Positions 24,628 to 37,000 of a stretch of DNA of 64,000 nucleotides are shown here, piece after piece; the stretch's first letter is position 1; the number at the start of each line of letters is the position of its first letter. Under the pieces are notes generated by a model. It saw nothing but the letters and a program-made list of their open reading frames with translations. It had not been told where the DNA came from and searched no databases. Made by a program: the position numbers and the translations under genes. Source of the stretch: Warburgia ugandensis (lineage: Eukaryota; Streptophyta; Magnoliopsida; Canellales; Canellaceae); assembly GCA_035236585.1 (NCBI GenBank), contig CP141135.1:9024001-9088000 (forward strand), in the 5' to 3' direction.

Positions 24628-26435
24628 GATGCTAGGTTGGTGAAGCGTGGCCAAAGATGGGAGGTGCAAACCGAGGATGCAGTTCAGTTGGGCTGGGCTG
24701 GGCTTGGTGGGGCAACTTGGCTAAGGGGCAAACACCAGTGACACAAATCACAATGGGATCTGGGGGGAAAAAAAAACAAGGACTGGGCAGGGGAAGAGCC
24801 GGTGATTGGATGCTGGTGATTAGCGCCGGTGAGGTGGATGGTATTGGGTAAAGAAGTAGGAGGGAGGTAAATGAGAAGGAGAGTGGTGTGTGATCTGGAC
24901 ATGTGCTGTTGGTTTGAGCAGATGGTGCGGTGATGGAGCCTTCGCGCCAGAGGAGGAAGAGAGAAAGAGAGATGGAGACAAGATAGGTGCTAGAAGCTAG
25001 GTTGTGCTGTAAAGCAGAAATAGCAAAGAGAGAACGAGATGGGCAAAGAGAGTAAACTGGAAAGAGGGAGAATGAGAAGAGAGGCGAGGTGGACAGAGGA
25101 GTTAGGGTGAGAAGGAAAGAGATGGAGGGTGAAAAAAACTGGACAGAGGAGAGGGGATATGGTGTTGCGTTGAAAAGAATAGAGAGTAAAGAGAGGGAGC
25201 AAATGAGATGGGGCGTGAGTAGAGGTGAGGAGGTTGATAGAGAAAGGGAAAGGTGGTGATATAGATGGGGACGATGGAGGTGATGGGTCTACCTCTACAT
25301 CCAACCAAGAGGAGGAAGAGAAGGGAATGGAGAGATGCGGAAGGTGGAGAGAAAGAGGAGAAGAGGTGAAGGAGTAGTGGAGAATGGGAGATGGGGGGGT
25401 TTTGGTCTACCTCTTCTAACCAGCCAAAGAGAAAAAGTGAAGAGAAAGGAGAGAAGAGGAGGGTTGCGGTTAAAGAAAGAGAAGATGTGAGAGGAAGAAG
25501 AGATAGAAAGTGATAGGTGTTGTTAGAGAGAGAGAGAGACAGAGAAGTGAGAGAAAGAGAGAGCAGATAAGAGAGACAGAGAGGTGAGAGATGGAGAGGT
25601 GAAAGAGATTGAAAATGAGTGAGGTCCACTAGAAGTTTAGTCTTAACAAACTCTGCAAGACTCCTCCATTCTTCAGATTTTCTCTCTTTCCAAGAAGCTT
25701 CATCATCCTCATCTAATCGTCTTGATTTGATCTGGATCATTCAAGCTTGAGTTGATTGATTTGTAATGCACAGACCCAATTAGAATCATCTAAATTATTC
25801 ATTACCCTTCTGAGTAACTCCGATGATCATCTGACCATTAAATTTTGCAATTCAACAGTTGGATGGCCAATTAAAGCTAAAATAAAAATATTTTATGTAA
25901 AATCTTAAAATTGATGGCCTAAATGCTCTAATTGAATACTAAATTAGGGGTATTTTGACCAAAATTGAACACTTAACAGTTATCTGTAAAACCTCTTCAT
26001 TGTTCAAAAGAATTAAATAAAATAATCTATCAAACATGTTAATGCTCTGTAATATTTTCCTGTTAGTCAAAATATAGAGTCCAGAGTTATATGTCCAAAT
26101 AGAATATATTATTATTGACCAAGTAACTCATCATGTTTGTTAGAACCAGCTCTTATACTTGAGCCTCTTGTAATTTTTAAGGAGGTTTTATTTAGAAATC
26201 TTGCTAAAACTACATTATAGTAATTATTTCTTGTCATAATTTTTTATCAGCCCACTTCTAGGATGATTTTACTTGATTTAATTGAGTTTGAAAAGAGTAT
26301 TTATTATAAACATTGGATCCCTAACAATTAACCACATTTAGTTAGCATAGAAGGGGTTGTTAACTAACTGAAAACAAGTATGGATATGTAAAGGCAAGGG
26401 TTAACAAGCCTTCTGACTAGCTAGCTTTCACCTCT
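24302..26435. other. Purine-rich then AT-rich intergenic DNA
   Basis: Begins with the CAAAT duplication, so it is continuous with the DNA left of 11652. From about 24430 to 25620 it is strongly purine-rich (GAGA, GGAGG), giving long but meaningless Ser/Leu/Pro frames on the minus strand. After that it is AT-rich with no recognised feature. It may be an older LTR. Confidence 0.45.
24560..24626. repeat. G13 homopolymer and (GA)n microsatellite
   Basis: Thirteen G residues (24560-24572) followed almost directly by a pure GA run (24575-24626). The homopolymer length is likely to be unreliable in an assembly. Confidence 0.9.
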
Positions 26436-26472
26436 TGGAGCTTCGTGCATTGGGGCTGCCCATTTTTTGCCT
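26436..26472 (+). repeat. Au-SINE 3' end fragment
   Basis: GGAGCTTCGTGCATTGGGGC followed by TGCCCATTTTTTGCC is the typical Au-SINE 3' terminus with T tail. Only the last part is recognisable. Confidence 0.55.
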
Positions 26473-26639
26473 CTTACAATGTTGAAGTAATTCATATTGT
26501 TTAGATGTATTCGATTCTGAAACACCGAAAATTCCTTCAATCCTTCTTAGCCGTTAGGAACCCCTCTTGAGAGGGACGGATCTCCAAAGCTTGTAGGAAA
26601 CATCACCTAGGTTGTAGCTGCCCATGAAAAGTTTAGATC

Positions 26640-26812
26640 TAAGAAAAGGAGTGTATGAAGTTTTCACATATTCAGGGTCCAAGGAAGAGGTAGACCACAA
26701 AGGATTTATAGCACTCAGCCTTACCTTATGTTTTTTCAAGGGTTGTTTCCATGCTTCAAAACAATATCTAGATCACACGGAAACAATTCGCAATCAACTT
26801 GTAAAGCTATTA
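26640..26812 (-). repeat. Diverged Au-SINE
   Basis: On the minus strand the remnants follow Au-SINE order: a box B-like region, AAGGTAAGGCTGAGTGC, a GTGGTCTACC block, GGACC, and a GCTCC-like end. Strongly decayed, so boundaries are approximate. Confidence 0.55.
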
Positions 26813-28123
26813 CCAAGCTCTTATCGGTGGTACTCACATGGAGCAACTCAGGATTTAGTTACTTCCTGGTGGATTTAGCTAGCCTCTCTTAGTTGCATGG
26901 CTCATCTTGGCAGGATTTTAGTATCCACCATTAAGTCATGGATTTGACTGCACCAAGGTAACTTAGACCAATTAGTGCATTTACTCCATTAGATGGGTTA
27001 TTTAGTTAAAACTTTCCTACTTTTTACTCCACGAAGTGGGTGGATGGGAGAGGAGTCCGTCGGCTACTCCATAGGATCTTTATCCAACCATGCATTCACA
27101 TTGGCTATTGCCAGTTGCAGAGGCAGGAATAAGCCTAACGCCAACCCACCCTTGGATCTTGTGGATCTCATGGGACCTCACCGACGAAGACAGTTTCTTG
27201 TTAGATAGGATTGGTATTAATTCTTGCATTCTATGTATGAAATGGGGTTATACTGATTTCTCTATGCGATGGATGATCACAGTATTATATAGTTTGTAAC
27301 ATTCAAATAAATGAGATGGGCTTTCTAAGATATTGTTTAAATCATTTAGGCTATTTGTGCATTAGATGAGCCAATGGGGTGTCTTATATGAGATGAGTAG
27401 CTTAAAATAGTGGAATCTTGTTGTAGCTTTAGACGTCCCACTTATAGCTATTGGATAAGTATTCCACACGCCTTAAAATGGAGAAAAGTGCTTTCAGCAT
27501 GGGACTCTCTTTTGGGACCCAACCTTGTTAGTCTCCAATTTTGGATGATCCAATTCGTTCATCGTGTTCACAACATCTTAGATTGGCCAAATACCAAATT
27601 TCACAATCATTTGATGATTTGATCTATGTCATTTCTGTCTAAATCACAATAATTGCATATTTTTTCATCGAGAAAACTAGTAGAAACATCCAAAGGGCAT
27701 GAATTTTAGTTAATAGGACCTAGCTGAATTGCATCCTTTTCAATATCCCCTAAAAGAACTTTATTAATTATGTACAAAAGAAGAATATGGGTAGCAAAAA
27801 GACAAAGTGAGATATTATTAGTATCAAACTAGGAAAATGTGGCTATCAATATTGTAAATTTAAAGATATAAAATAGTAATATAAGAAATAAACCAATAAT
27901 GTCTCTCTCTTCCTACTTTTAAGGAACACATAAGAGTAGATATCTGTTTCTATTTACTTAGCTGATTCTCTCTTATTGCTAGTGGATGGCTTAAAAAAAA
28001 GGCTCAAGTAGAGTTTATGCCTTTTAATGCTCCAAAAATCCAGTTGCCTAATGGAGTTCAAGAAAATCCTAGAATTAAGTAACCCAAGCAAGAAAATCTA
28101 AAGCGCTTTTGTATTCTCTCTTG
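26813..28123. other. Intergenic, nothing recognised
   Basis: No gene, RNA or named repeat can be supported. Segments such as 27050-27200 are less AT-rich than their surroundings and hint at an old coding fossil, but I could not match them to a family. Confidence 0.4.
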
Positions 28124-28130
28124 TATTAAG

Positions 28131-28265
28131 GTCACGGGTTCAAGGCTTGGAATCAGCCTCTTGCAAAATGCAAGGTAAGGCTGCTTACTATAGGCCCTTG
28201 TAGTCAGCTCCTTCCTCAGACCCCGCATAGGCGGGAGCTTGGTGCACCGGGGCTGCCCCTTTTTT
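28131..28265 (+). repeat. 5'-truncated Au-SINE
   Basis: Starts at the box B region GGTCACGGGTTCAAGGC, continues through CCTCTTGCAAAATGCAAGG and CGCATAGGCGGGAGCTT to GGGGCTGCCCC with a T tail. A possible 7-bp duplication TATTAAG lies at 28124-28130 and 28266-28272, though part of it resembles the SINE itself. Confidence 0.75.
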
Positions 28266-28400
28266 TATTAAGATCATTGCATAGTCATTCTCTTAAAACC
28301 AAAATATCACACTTTGGACTTAGGTGAACAGAAAAGAAACTTGAACCTCCATATTTTTGTTGACCAAACTTCCTAGAATGGCTATATAAACTATTATCAA

Positions 28401-28479
28401 CTTAAAGGTAGCCCCCATGCATGAAGCTCCTGCATATGCGGGCTATGGGTAAGGGACGGACCACAATGGTCAGCAGTTG
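28401..28479 (-). repeat. Truncated Au-SINE with 15-bp target duplication
   Basis: Only the 3' half of the SINE is present (minus-strand CCATTGTGGTCCGTCCC, CGCATATGCAGGAGCTT, GGGGGCTACC). It is flanked by perfect direct repeats ATAAACTATTATCAA at 28386-28400 and 28480-28494, the signature of LINE-type target-primed retroposition with 5' truncation. Confidence 0.8.
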
Positions 28480-28494
28480 ATAAACTATTATCAA

Positions 28495-28856
28495 TGCCCC
28501 ACAGAAACCGTCTACAAGACTGTCCCTTGGCCAGTAGGTACTAACACAAAGTTAGAATTCTAGCTCTTTTAGAGTGATATTTCATCGATGACTCGGGCCC
28601 CTCACAAGGAGGCCTTCTTCCCCTTCCCCCTAAGCTGCACAAGAAAGGACCAAAGCCACTTCTAGGGAAATATAAAGGTTCATAGGGTTTTTCTATCCAA
28701 GTGCAAGTAGTCTATATCTTCACAGGCATGTCTATTTTACTGAGCCTCTCTCTAAGACAATGCCCAAATTGTTATCTGCAATTCAGAACTTACCTGACAA
28801 GAAATTTCGCTACCTTAGGACTGTTATATTACGGCCGCCATTCACTGGAGCTTCCA
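28495..28856 (-). pseudogene. Plastid 23S rRNA fragment in the nucleus (NUPT)
   Basis: On the minus strand this follows the plastid 23S rRNA domain IV-V region: GGAGCTCCAGTGAATGGCGG, then CCGTAATATAACAGTCC, TAAGGTAGCGAAATTTCTTG, the AATAGACATG block, GCTTTGGTCCTTTC, GAGCTAGAATTCTAAC and CCAAGGGACAGTC. In functional rRNA these are the near-invariant GCGGCCGTAACTATAACGG and CCTAAGGTAGCGAAATTCC. Many C-to-T and G-to-A changes show it is a decayed nuclear copy, not a working RNA. Plastid origin is preferred over mitochondrial from the GAGCTAGAATTCTAAC region, recalled from known plastid sequences. Confidence 0.85.
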
Positions 28857-31800
28857 CGACATGAATAATAAATTCAGAAGACTCCAAAAATTTTTTTATC
28901 CCAAGCTAAAGAAAAAGTGGCAACTAAAATTGTAACCAAAAGTATGTCAAGGAAGATGCCTAGTTATCTGCGATCAAATGCGAACCAAAGAATTAAATTT
29001 AGAAGTCTATCTGAACCAGAGGATGTAAATGATTTGCTTTGTAATTAACTGACTTTGTATTAAAAAAAAAAAAACTTTAATGGATAAAACTAGGGGAAAC
29101 AACTGTAGTTGATTAAAGTCAAGTTAGGATAAGGGGACATTTTTGGCCAAAACAATTGGTTAGGTGGTCCAACAGGGGGAGAAGCCCATGTTGGGTCCTG
29201 GCATAAACTTGATTGATCAACCAAAACATGTATTGTCCGGTCTGCTATCTCAGGAAGTGAAAAATATCCTCGGAATTCACCTTAAAACTAATTGTTTATA
29301 CTCGGATAGATTTTGTTGGGAGAAATTGGAGGTTTTGAAACCTTAGAAGTAGTATTAATTAAATCAATTGTGTCAATTTAATGTCCCTGCCTTTTAAAAT
29401 TGGTCTTGATTATGCCTAAAGTAAATTGGTTATTTAACTTTTCTATACATTTTGGTTTATTATGTTATGACACTTCATAGTAACAAAGTTTAGAGCTTGG
29501 TAATAAATCGGCAAAGCAAATATTTAGGAAATTTGGAAAACGTTTGGGAATAATTTAAGTAAAAACAAGGAAAAGGTAAATAAGATGTTAAATTAATTTT
29601 AAATTAGGCATTCGTAACCAGATATATAATTAATATTTGAAATTTCAAAAAAATTTGATAAAATACTTAATTTTGTAACTTTCTATATTTTTGAAAAAAT
29701 GTTGTAAAAATTATTTATTAGGAATTAGGAGAGAATGTTTAAAATTTGGGACCATTAACCAAAATTTTTAATTACTTGGAGATATCTACGGCCACTGATG
29801 CATTAAACATGTCTGATAAATTTCTTCCTTTTCTTGATTTACTATGTAATCAATAACTGATCAAACAATTAGGATCGATGAACGTGACTTTTATGACTAT
29901 GATAAATGCAATTTTTTCGTCGAGGGCCCACTGAAATTTCACTCCAAACACTGGATCATGGTAATGATGTGCGGCCTGAAACTCCTGTGATTCCCCATCA
30001 TCTTTGTGCGTGTTGGTGGTGATGGTGTATGGTTGGACTCGTCCATTTCTTCTTCTTTCATTTTCTTTGTTGTCTCTTTTCCACCTTGTATTCAAAGTTC
30101 GAACCTTGAATTAAATACCGTTCCCACTACACGGATGTAGGAAAATGGTATAATAAGTGGTTTCCTGACAAACACATTGGGTCCACGTGATCAGAGTCGC
30201 CCAGATGGTGGATGACGATGACTGCCTCGTTGCCGGTTGATTTTCCTTGATCTTGATGATCCTAGACCCTTGATCCATGAAATTAGTTCCACCAACGAAG
30301 AGTAAGAGCCGTTGATTGCCCGTGGGATATGACTCAAACCATCCGGGTTTAGCCGATTATTCTCCTAGAGAACTTCGACCCGATATTATAGCAATCAATT
30401 CCGTTTATCTCCTGGGATTAATTTTGGTGTGTGGCCAATGTTATCGGATGATTCTAGCCCTTGATCAAGGCTACTTCCTTTTTCTATCTGATTTTAACCA
30501 TTGATGTTTAGGAGCATTGATCAAGGACAAGTTGCACATTGGACGGACACGTGATGAGCGGTTCGGACCCATTCTTTTAGATGAACGCCATACCACTTCT
30601 CTAAAAGCCAGTCCGAAGGCAGACATCCGATTTTGCTGACTCCATAAGAGGAAATGTCCAGGAGACCGTCCGAACCTGTTAGCCATCCGATCAAGGTAAT
30701 TGGCAGGGATATGAAGTGAGATATAACTTTAGCCGATCTGATCATGTCCACATGGCACACATGGGCCCACAATGCCTCAATTTAGGAATAGAGTGATAGT
30801 CACTTTCCTTCCTTACCTTACAAGTAATCTCCAATTCGTAGGTTTCCATTTTTTTGCAGAACAAATTGCAGTCTTTAAACAGTAAAGCATTCGAAACTCC
30901 CAAGTAAATGAACAAAATCAGGATATTATAGAAAGTTAGGGAGAACAGAATCCAATTCCGTGTGAAATCAATTATTCTATATTTATTTTGTACGACAAGG
31001 AGATGCATTCCCCCAAAACCTCACACCCAAATTTATCCTGCCTCTTTGATCCTGCCACCTTTTCTCCAAACAGGTTGCCATTGCGATATTCAGATTCCCG
31101 AAAATACCCTTTTAGGGGAAGCACAACCTCAGGAATTAGATTCTTGTAGTCCCTTCTACTTGTTTGTGCCAATGACCTCCCAAGAACATGGCATTTGCGA
31201 CCACTTAGTTTTTCCCTAATCCATATATGATGGATCACTGTGCTTTCATGCGAACCATTTGTCTTAGGGTTGCTAATATTTTTTATGTGAACCAGTGTTA
31301 GGGTGTGCAAATATTCGATGCTCTAAATTAATCAATGGCATCTATGTTTTAATTATTCTTTTTTTTTTAGAATTATCATGTTTAATTATTTTATGATACC
31401 AATTTGATGCTTGTTTGATATTGCTTGCTTATCACGTTGAACTATCAGTAAGCTTGGAACACATGATAAGCCTGCAAGCCAATTATAAATCATATCATTT
31501 TCTCTGTATAATTGTAGAGATGTGAATTTCATATTAGAATAATGGAAAGAAGTCTAGATTCTCCCAAGAATGATTTTCTAAGTCGAAACTTTTCGTGTAT
31601 ATAAATAGTGAGATAGCAAATATATGTCATTCAAGTAGTCCCCAACTTTTGTTGATACTAATTGTGAGTCACTAGTGAGCCTGCTTTTAATATAAAATAT
31701 ACAAGTGAATGAGCCCAATTTGTATAATCAATTTGTACCAATGTTTCATAATATATAAGAAAAAGGAAAATTTTATAGGTTAATCAAACCACAAAATTTT

Positions 31801-31861
31801 GCTACATTTTACTAAACTTGGTTGAGATCCCACTAAAAGAACACTTTCGATGCTTAAGATT
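28857..31861. other. Intergenic, nothing recognised
   Basis: AT-rich, particularly 29340-29800. The stretch 30180-30780 is less AT-rich and has repeated GATC- and CCGAT-type words like those near 1800, so it may be part of an old LTR. No host gene can be supported. Confidence 0.4.
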
Positions 31862-32430
31862 GATAATTTACAAGAGCAAAGAGATTGAGATGGACGTAAA
31901 CCCAATAATCCAAGTGAGTTGGAGCTTTGTATGATCATTGAGTACTACTTAAATTAAAAGAAAAATTCTATAAGATGACTGAAAGGCTAGTCATGCTTTA
32001 TGAATTAGAGTGTTGGGCAGTTAAGGAATAACATATACATAGGATGAGTATCGCCAAAAATCTAAATGTTTAGCTAGATAAGTGGCAAACCAAGAAATGA
32101 TAGAATTATAGATGAAAACATTAGAGGAAACTTAGAAGTAGCACCAATAAGTAACAAAATGACGAATATTAGACTTAGATAGTTTGGACATGTCCAATGA
32201 GGATCAAAAAGGGCACTAGTTGGAAGAAGTGAGATGATCCAAGTCGAAGGTTCTAAAAGGGCAAGGGGAAGGTCCAAAAAAACATAAATAAAAGTGGTGA
32301 GAAAAATATTTAAAAATTTTGGAACTAAATGAAGGCATGACTTTTAATATAGGGGAGTGAAAGAACAAAATTCATGTGATTGTCCCCTAATTGGGTAAGG
32401 TCTTGATGATGATAATGATGATTTTACTAA
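31862..32430 (+). mobile_element. RTE-type LINE, 3' end fragment
   Basis: Matches in order the 3' third of the RTE copies at 42559 and 49436: a GTATGATCATTGAGTAC block, GAGTGTTGGGCAGTTAAGGA (the Cys-Trp-Ala-Val-Lys region), GTTTGGACATGTCCAATGAGG, and the terminal CCCCTAATTGGGTAAGG with a (GATGAT)n tail. About 570 bp, 5' truncated and decayed. Confidence 0.8.
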
Positions 32431-33050
32431 ATTTGGTTAACTTGAATTAAGCTCATTCATTTTTATGCAACAGCTCAGTCTCGATAAAACCTTAACACCC
32501 GAAAATCATATAAGGTGGATGAGCTTACATATACAATTCAAATGTAGCTTTAATTACCACACATATAAAGAACTAACTTTGATGGGAGTATCAAATCCAA
32601 AATTTTTGCTAATTGTAATAAAGAAGGTTTGTTTGAATCCAACTCAACACTTGAATAGCATATCACTTGGATGAGCCTGGCTATACAACCAAATGTAGAT
32701 CTAATAATTAAAGATATCAAAGACTAACTTCCATAAGCTCATTAAACCCAAACATTCTGTGGCTTTATAATAAATTTTGAATAACTTGAATTAAACTCAT
32801 TCATTTCATGCTAAAAATACTCTATCTATATCCAACTCAACACCTAAAAATCACCCCAATTGGATGAGCTTAATTGTACAACTGAATGCAGTCACTACAG
32901 ATATAGAAAACAGACTCCTCTAACTCACAATTTGATATTTTCACTGTATTATAATAAATTTGGATGAATTATATCAAACTTAATAAGTTTTTGTTGCAAA
33001 AGGCCCAAAATTCCCATTGTACTATAATAAAATTTGGATTAAGGTACCAT
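32431..33050. repeat. Degenerate tandem repeat, about 150-190 bp units
   Basis: Three to four diverged units share TCCAACTCAACAC, GGATGAGCTT (starting 32517, 32669, 32862), a CAAMTGWATG block and TATAATAAATTTGGAT (near 32766, 32947, 33030). Spacing between GGATGAGC words is 152 and 193 bp. It starts right after the LINE tail. Unit length is in the nucleosome-size range typical of plant satellites, but copy number is small. Confidence 0.7.
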
Positions 33051-33354
33051 CCTTTTTTGGCAAGATCCAACCCAGTTTTCTAATATAATCTCTATCAACT
33101 ACTAAAGGCCCATCATCCTTAATATACAAATTAAGGGAAAATAAAAATTTATCTGGATCCAACCTAGTTTCCTAATAACACCTTTTATTAGCTATGGGTT
33201 TTCCTTTTTATTATCCATTAGATCTAGAAGCAAAAAAATTGTTATTAAGACAGCAAAATGTAAAATTTCCCAACTATTCCTAGTTCTCAATTGAACTACT
33301 TAGATTAAATTTAATTAGATTATTAAGATAAAAATATAATTTGACTGAGCTTAA

Positions 33355-33530
33355 AAGGACAGCCTAGTGCAAAAAACTCTCATGTATGCAGGGTTAGAGG
33401 AAGGAGTGGACTACAAAGGATCTATAATACTAACCTTTACATGTTTGCAAGAAATTATTTCTACGCCTTTAACCCATGACCTCTAGGTCATACGATGACA
33501 ACTCTACTGTTGCACTAAAGATCCCTTCAT
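33355..33530 (-). repeat. Diverged Au-SINE
   Basis: On the minus strand: TTTAGTGCAACAGTAGAGTT, GACCTAGAGGTCATGGGTTA, a CTTGCAAACATG block, a GTAGTCCACTCC block, and an end AGGCTGTCC. Nearly full length. It lies about 550 bp upstream of the LARP1 start codon. Confidence 0.65.
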
Positions 33531-33830
33531 AATTAGACTAACCTAGTCTCAGCAGAACAAAATAAAGTCCACCGATTCTCCCTCACTCAATCACTTATCC
33601 ATTACTCTCTTTAATATATCCTTAAAGCAAGAAGTAAATATGGAAAGGGATTAAGATTGAGTTAGCAAAAATCTAAGGGATTTTAGTTATTTTAAGTAGA
33701 GTTAGCCCTATAGAAATGAGACTCGTGGAAAAAGAGAAAAAGACGAGGGTGTAGAGAGGGGAAAAGATTGCAAAATAACAAAAACCTGGCATCCCAAGAA
33801 GTCCTCGGAGCAAAGCAAAAGGAGAAAAAG

Positions 33831-33832
<2 letters not shown>

Positions 33833-33870
<38 letters not shown>
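33833..33870. repeat. (GA)n microsatellite upstream of LARP1
   Basis: A pure GA run 206-243 bp before the start codon, in the probable promoter or 5' leader. GA/CT runs are common just upstream of plant start sites and can bind BPC-type factors. Confidence 0.85.
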
Positions 33871-33876
<6 letters not shown>

Positions 33877-34059
33877 TCTTCCCGGGAGCGCGATCGGATC
33901 CTTCTGATCCGAAACCCTTCAATCTTTGGAACAAAACATTGCATTGCTAATAAGTCCTCAAAAAAATTCCCTTCCTTTTTCTTCACCCATCTTCCAATTC
34001 TTTCTTCGTTTTTCATCTCCATTGTTTATTATAATCTCTCTCTAGAAACCCAAAGAAAA

Positions 34060-34068
34060 AAACCCTAA
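34060..34068 (+). promoter_or_regulatory. Telo-box next to the LARP1 start
   Basis: AAACCCTAA lies eight bases before the start codon, within the predicted 5' leader after a CTCTCTCT run. Telo-boxes are frequent in promoters and leaders of plant ribosomal protein and translation-related genes. Confidence 0.6.
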
Positions 34069-34075
34069 TTCTTCC

Positions 34076-37000
34076 ATGGCTACTGCCGCCGATTCGGCTC
34101 CCAATAATCACTCTCCCCGTCCGGGCGGATTTTCCGGCGACGGCCTCAACAGTCCCCAATTACGGGGCCGGAACACTCGAAATCTCTCTCCTCCGTGGTC
34201 TCAAGTCGTTCGCGGCGGCGAATCCGATGCTTCCCCTGCCGCCGTCACCTTTCCGACTGCGACTGCTCCGGCCGAGCCGTCGCCGGATTCCGATCGATCT
34301 CCCCCGGAGAACACGGCGGCGGAAGTTCCGGGGCAAAGTTCCGATGGTGGGAACAATGTAGCTAGGGCAACCAAAAAGCCTGCGTGGAACAAACCTTCTA
34401 ATGGAGCCGTTGAAGTGGGGCCCGTTATGGGGGCTGATTCTTGGCCTGCTTTATCTGAATCTGCTCGGGCTTCTCCGAAATCTTCATCTGATTCTTTGAA
34501 GGCTCTTTCTGATGGATCTGTCACTGTCCAGCAGGTTAATTTTTCCTCTAGTTTTTGTTTTCCAGATTCTGGTTTTCGTTGTGTTGCTTACGATTTAATT
34601 GTGTATGGATGTATTGATTTTTGTTCGAATAGGGGCCTGTGATTGCATCTTCTCCACAAAAGCCACTTAATAACAACAACAATAATAACGCAAATGCATA
34701 CCCTAATACGACTACCAACCATGCATACCCCGCCCGTTTGAAACCAACAAGACGCGGTGGTGGGTCTGCTAATGGCGAAATGGCCCACGATAAACCGGCG
34801 GCAGCTGTTGTGCCGGATTTTTCTCCTAGAGATCTTCCTCATAAGGGTAATAATTGGGAGTCCGGATCGAGGGGGACGTTTGCGTCACAACCCCCTCACG
34901 TTGGGAACGATCACCCACGTAATTCTTATAGAAGGGGCAACGGAGGGCCTCATCCACGCAGTGACGGGCCTTACCATGGGAATTATGGGAACAGGCGTGA
35001 TCACGATCGGGGGAATTATGATTGGAACCCGCATCGAAATTTTGGCAGCAATAGAGATCTCCATATGCAGCAGCCTAGAGTAGTTCCGAGGACTTTTTTC
35101 AGACCACCGCCTACTTCGGCTCCGTTTATTAATCCTCCACCTGGTCGGTCCTTTGGGAATCCAATAGGTTTCCCTGGTAAGTTGCTTGCTTTTGTGAAGT
35201 TGGAGAGTTATTGATTCTGTTTGGAGCTGACAATTTAATGTGTTTCAGACATGACTTCTCCGGTATATTATGTTCCGGCTGCACCTCCCGAGTCACTTAG
35301 GGGGCTGCCAGGGGTACCATTTGTTCATCCACCACCACCAGCAATGTACTTCCCTGCGCAGCCCGATCCTCAGTTGCGTACTATGTTATTGAAACAGATA
35401 GATTATTACTTCAGGTACTTCAATGTGGCTGGAAGCTTCTCTTGGATGCATCACCTACTCAATATTCTTCTGCTTTGGTTTTTCTTTTTCTGTATTGATG
35501 GTCTATTATCTTATTAAACTTGTTTTTCTTTTGTTACAGTTCTGAAAATTTATGTAAGGACATCTTTTTGCGGCAGAACATGGATGAACAAGGCTGGGTT
35601 CCTGTTTCTTTAATTGCAGGCTTTAATCGAGTAAGTTGTTTGGCACAGAATGGTAGTCTTCTTTTACTTTGAACTGTTATTGAGGCGCTATTCAAACATT
35701 GTTTTTGCATTTCTTATATCTTCTTGTACTGAAATACCACTTTATAGAGCACTATTTTGAAATCATTATGCCCAATGATTTTCGTTAATTTTTGACATCC
35801 CTTCTATGCGCATCCCTTTATATACTCTAGTGGTTTGATATACTAATAGTCATTGATATTCTGTTTCATTATATGTTGCATGTATTGTGCTCATTCTTTT
35901 TTTGTATAAACATTGTTGAATGATTGAGTTGCATGGGAAGGCCGTCACTTATGTCCTTATTCTGGAGAAGTCTGCGGGAAGTTCTTTTGCATATCTAATT
36001 TGTACGGTGAATATGATACAGAACTTACAGCAATGCGGCTGTGATAGCCAAATTTTTTGTGCACTAGCAATGAGATTTTTCTATCTTCTCTCTTCATAGT
36101 CCTTTGGTTCCTAAGCCCATTCTTGGTTGCACGCAAGGTAATGATCATATGTTTGTCATTAGTTAATATTGTAACTCCAAGATTATTAGCTAGTGACTTA
36201 GTGATTATCTCAGTTAACATGAGATACCTGGATTTTAACAGTAGCTTGATCATCTCCACCACTACCCACTGTATGTTTAATCAAATATTGCGGAATGTGT
36301 AGTAATTTCACTGTGCATAAGGGTGGTTGAGAAAATGCAATTAAAGTGGTGACTTTTTTGAAGGCTGATATGGAACAAAACGTGATAGTGTGCAAAAGGA
36401 ATCTATTCAGTTTGCGGTGATGAAGTCTAGGATGAGTTCATCGATCCATGTCACTTGCACATTACAAATGGACTTGGTAGGGGAGAACTACGACTCAGAC
36501 TAGTCAAACATTGACAATGGCAGGAGTCCCCACTCGGGCTAGTCAAATTTTGACTGGGACAAGTTTTTTTGGTTCAGTAGTGGTTTACTTGGTATTGCAA
36601 TTGCATAGAGGGAATCAGAAATATCTAAACCACTTGTTACATTAAGCATTATAAATAAAATCTAAAACGTGTCATTGTTCACATCTAATAGGAAAGGTCA
36701 GGGGCTGCTGCCTCCTTGACCTACATTGGGGTGGGTCATGGCATCATATCTTGCATAAGCATAAATTACTATATTCTTTCAATTTGGATGTTATGTGCTC
36801 AATGTAGTGGGTTTGGGATTGGACAAATAGAATTTTTCATCTTCCCACAATGATAAAAGGTAGTTTATAACCTATTGTTGTGTTGGAGATGCTTTATTTT
36901 TATTTTTTTATTTTTTAAATTCAAAAAGTGCAATCTTTTTAAATGTTCCTGGATCATAGCCATTTTCTTTTGGATGTTTGGATTCTTTGGGGCCTTGGGG

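Noticed and set aside
25102-25740. 212-residue Ser/Leu-rich frame on the minus strand
   Set aside because: Produced by a purine-rich tract; low complexity, no recognisable domain.
27000-27220. Possible organellar or coding fossil
   Set aside because: Composition differs from its surroundings, but no frame or nucleotide match could be recognised with confidence.
28495-28856. Functional rRNA gene
   Set aside because: Only about 360 bp are present and invariant positions are changed, so it is a decayed nuclear plastid insert.
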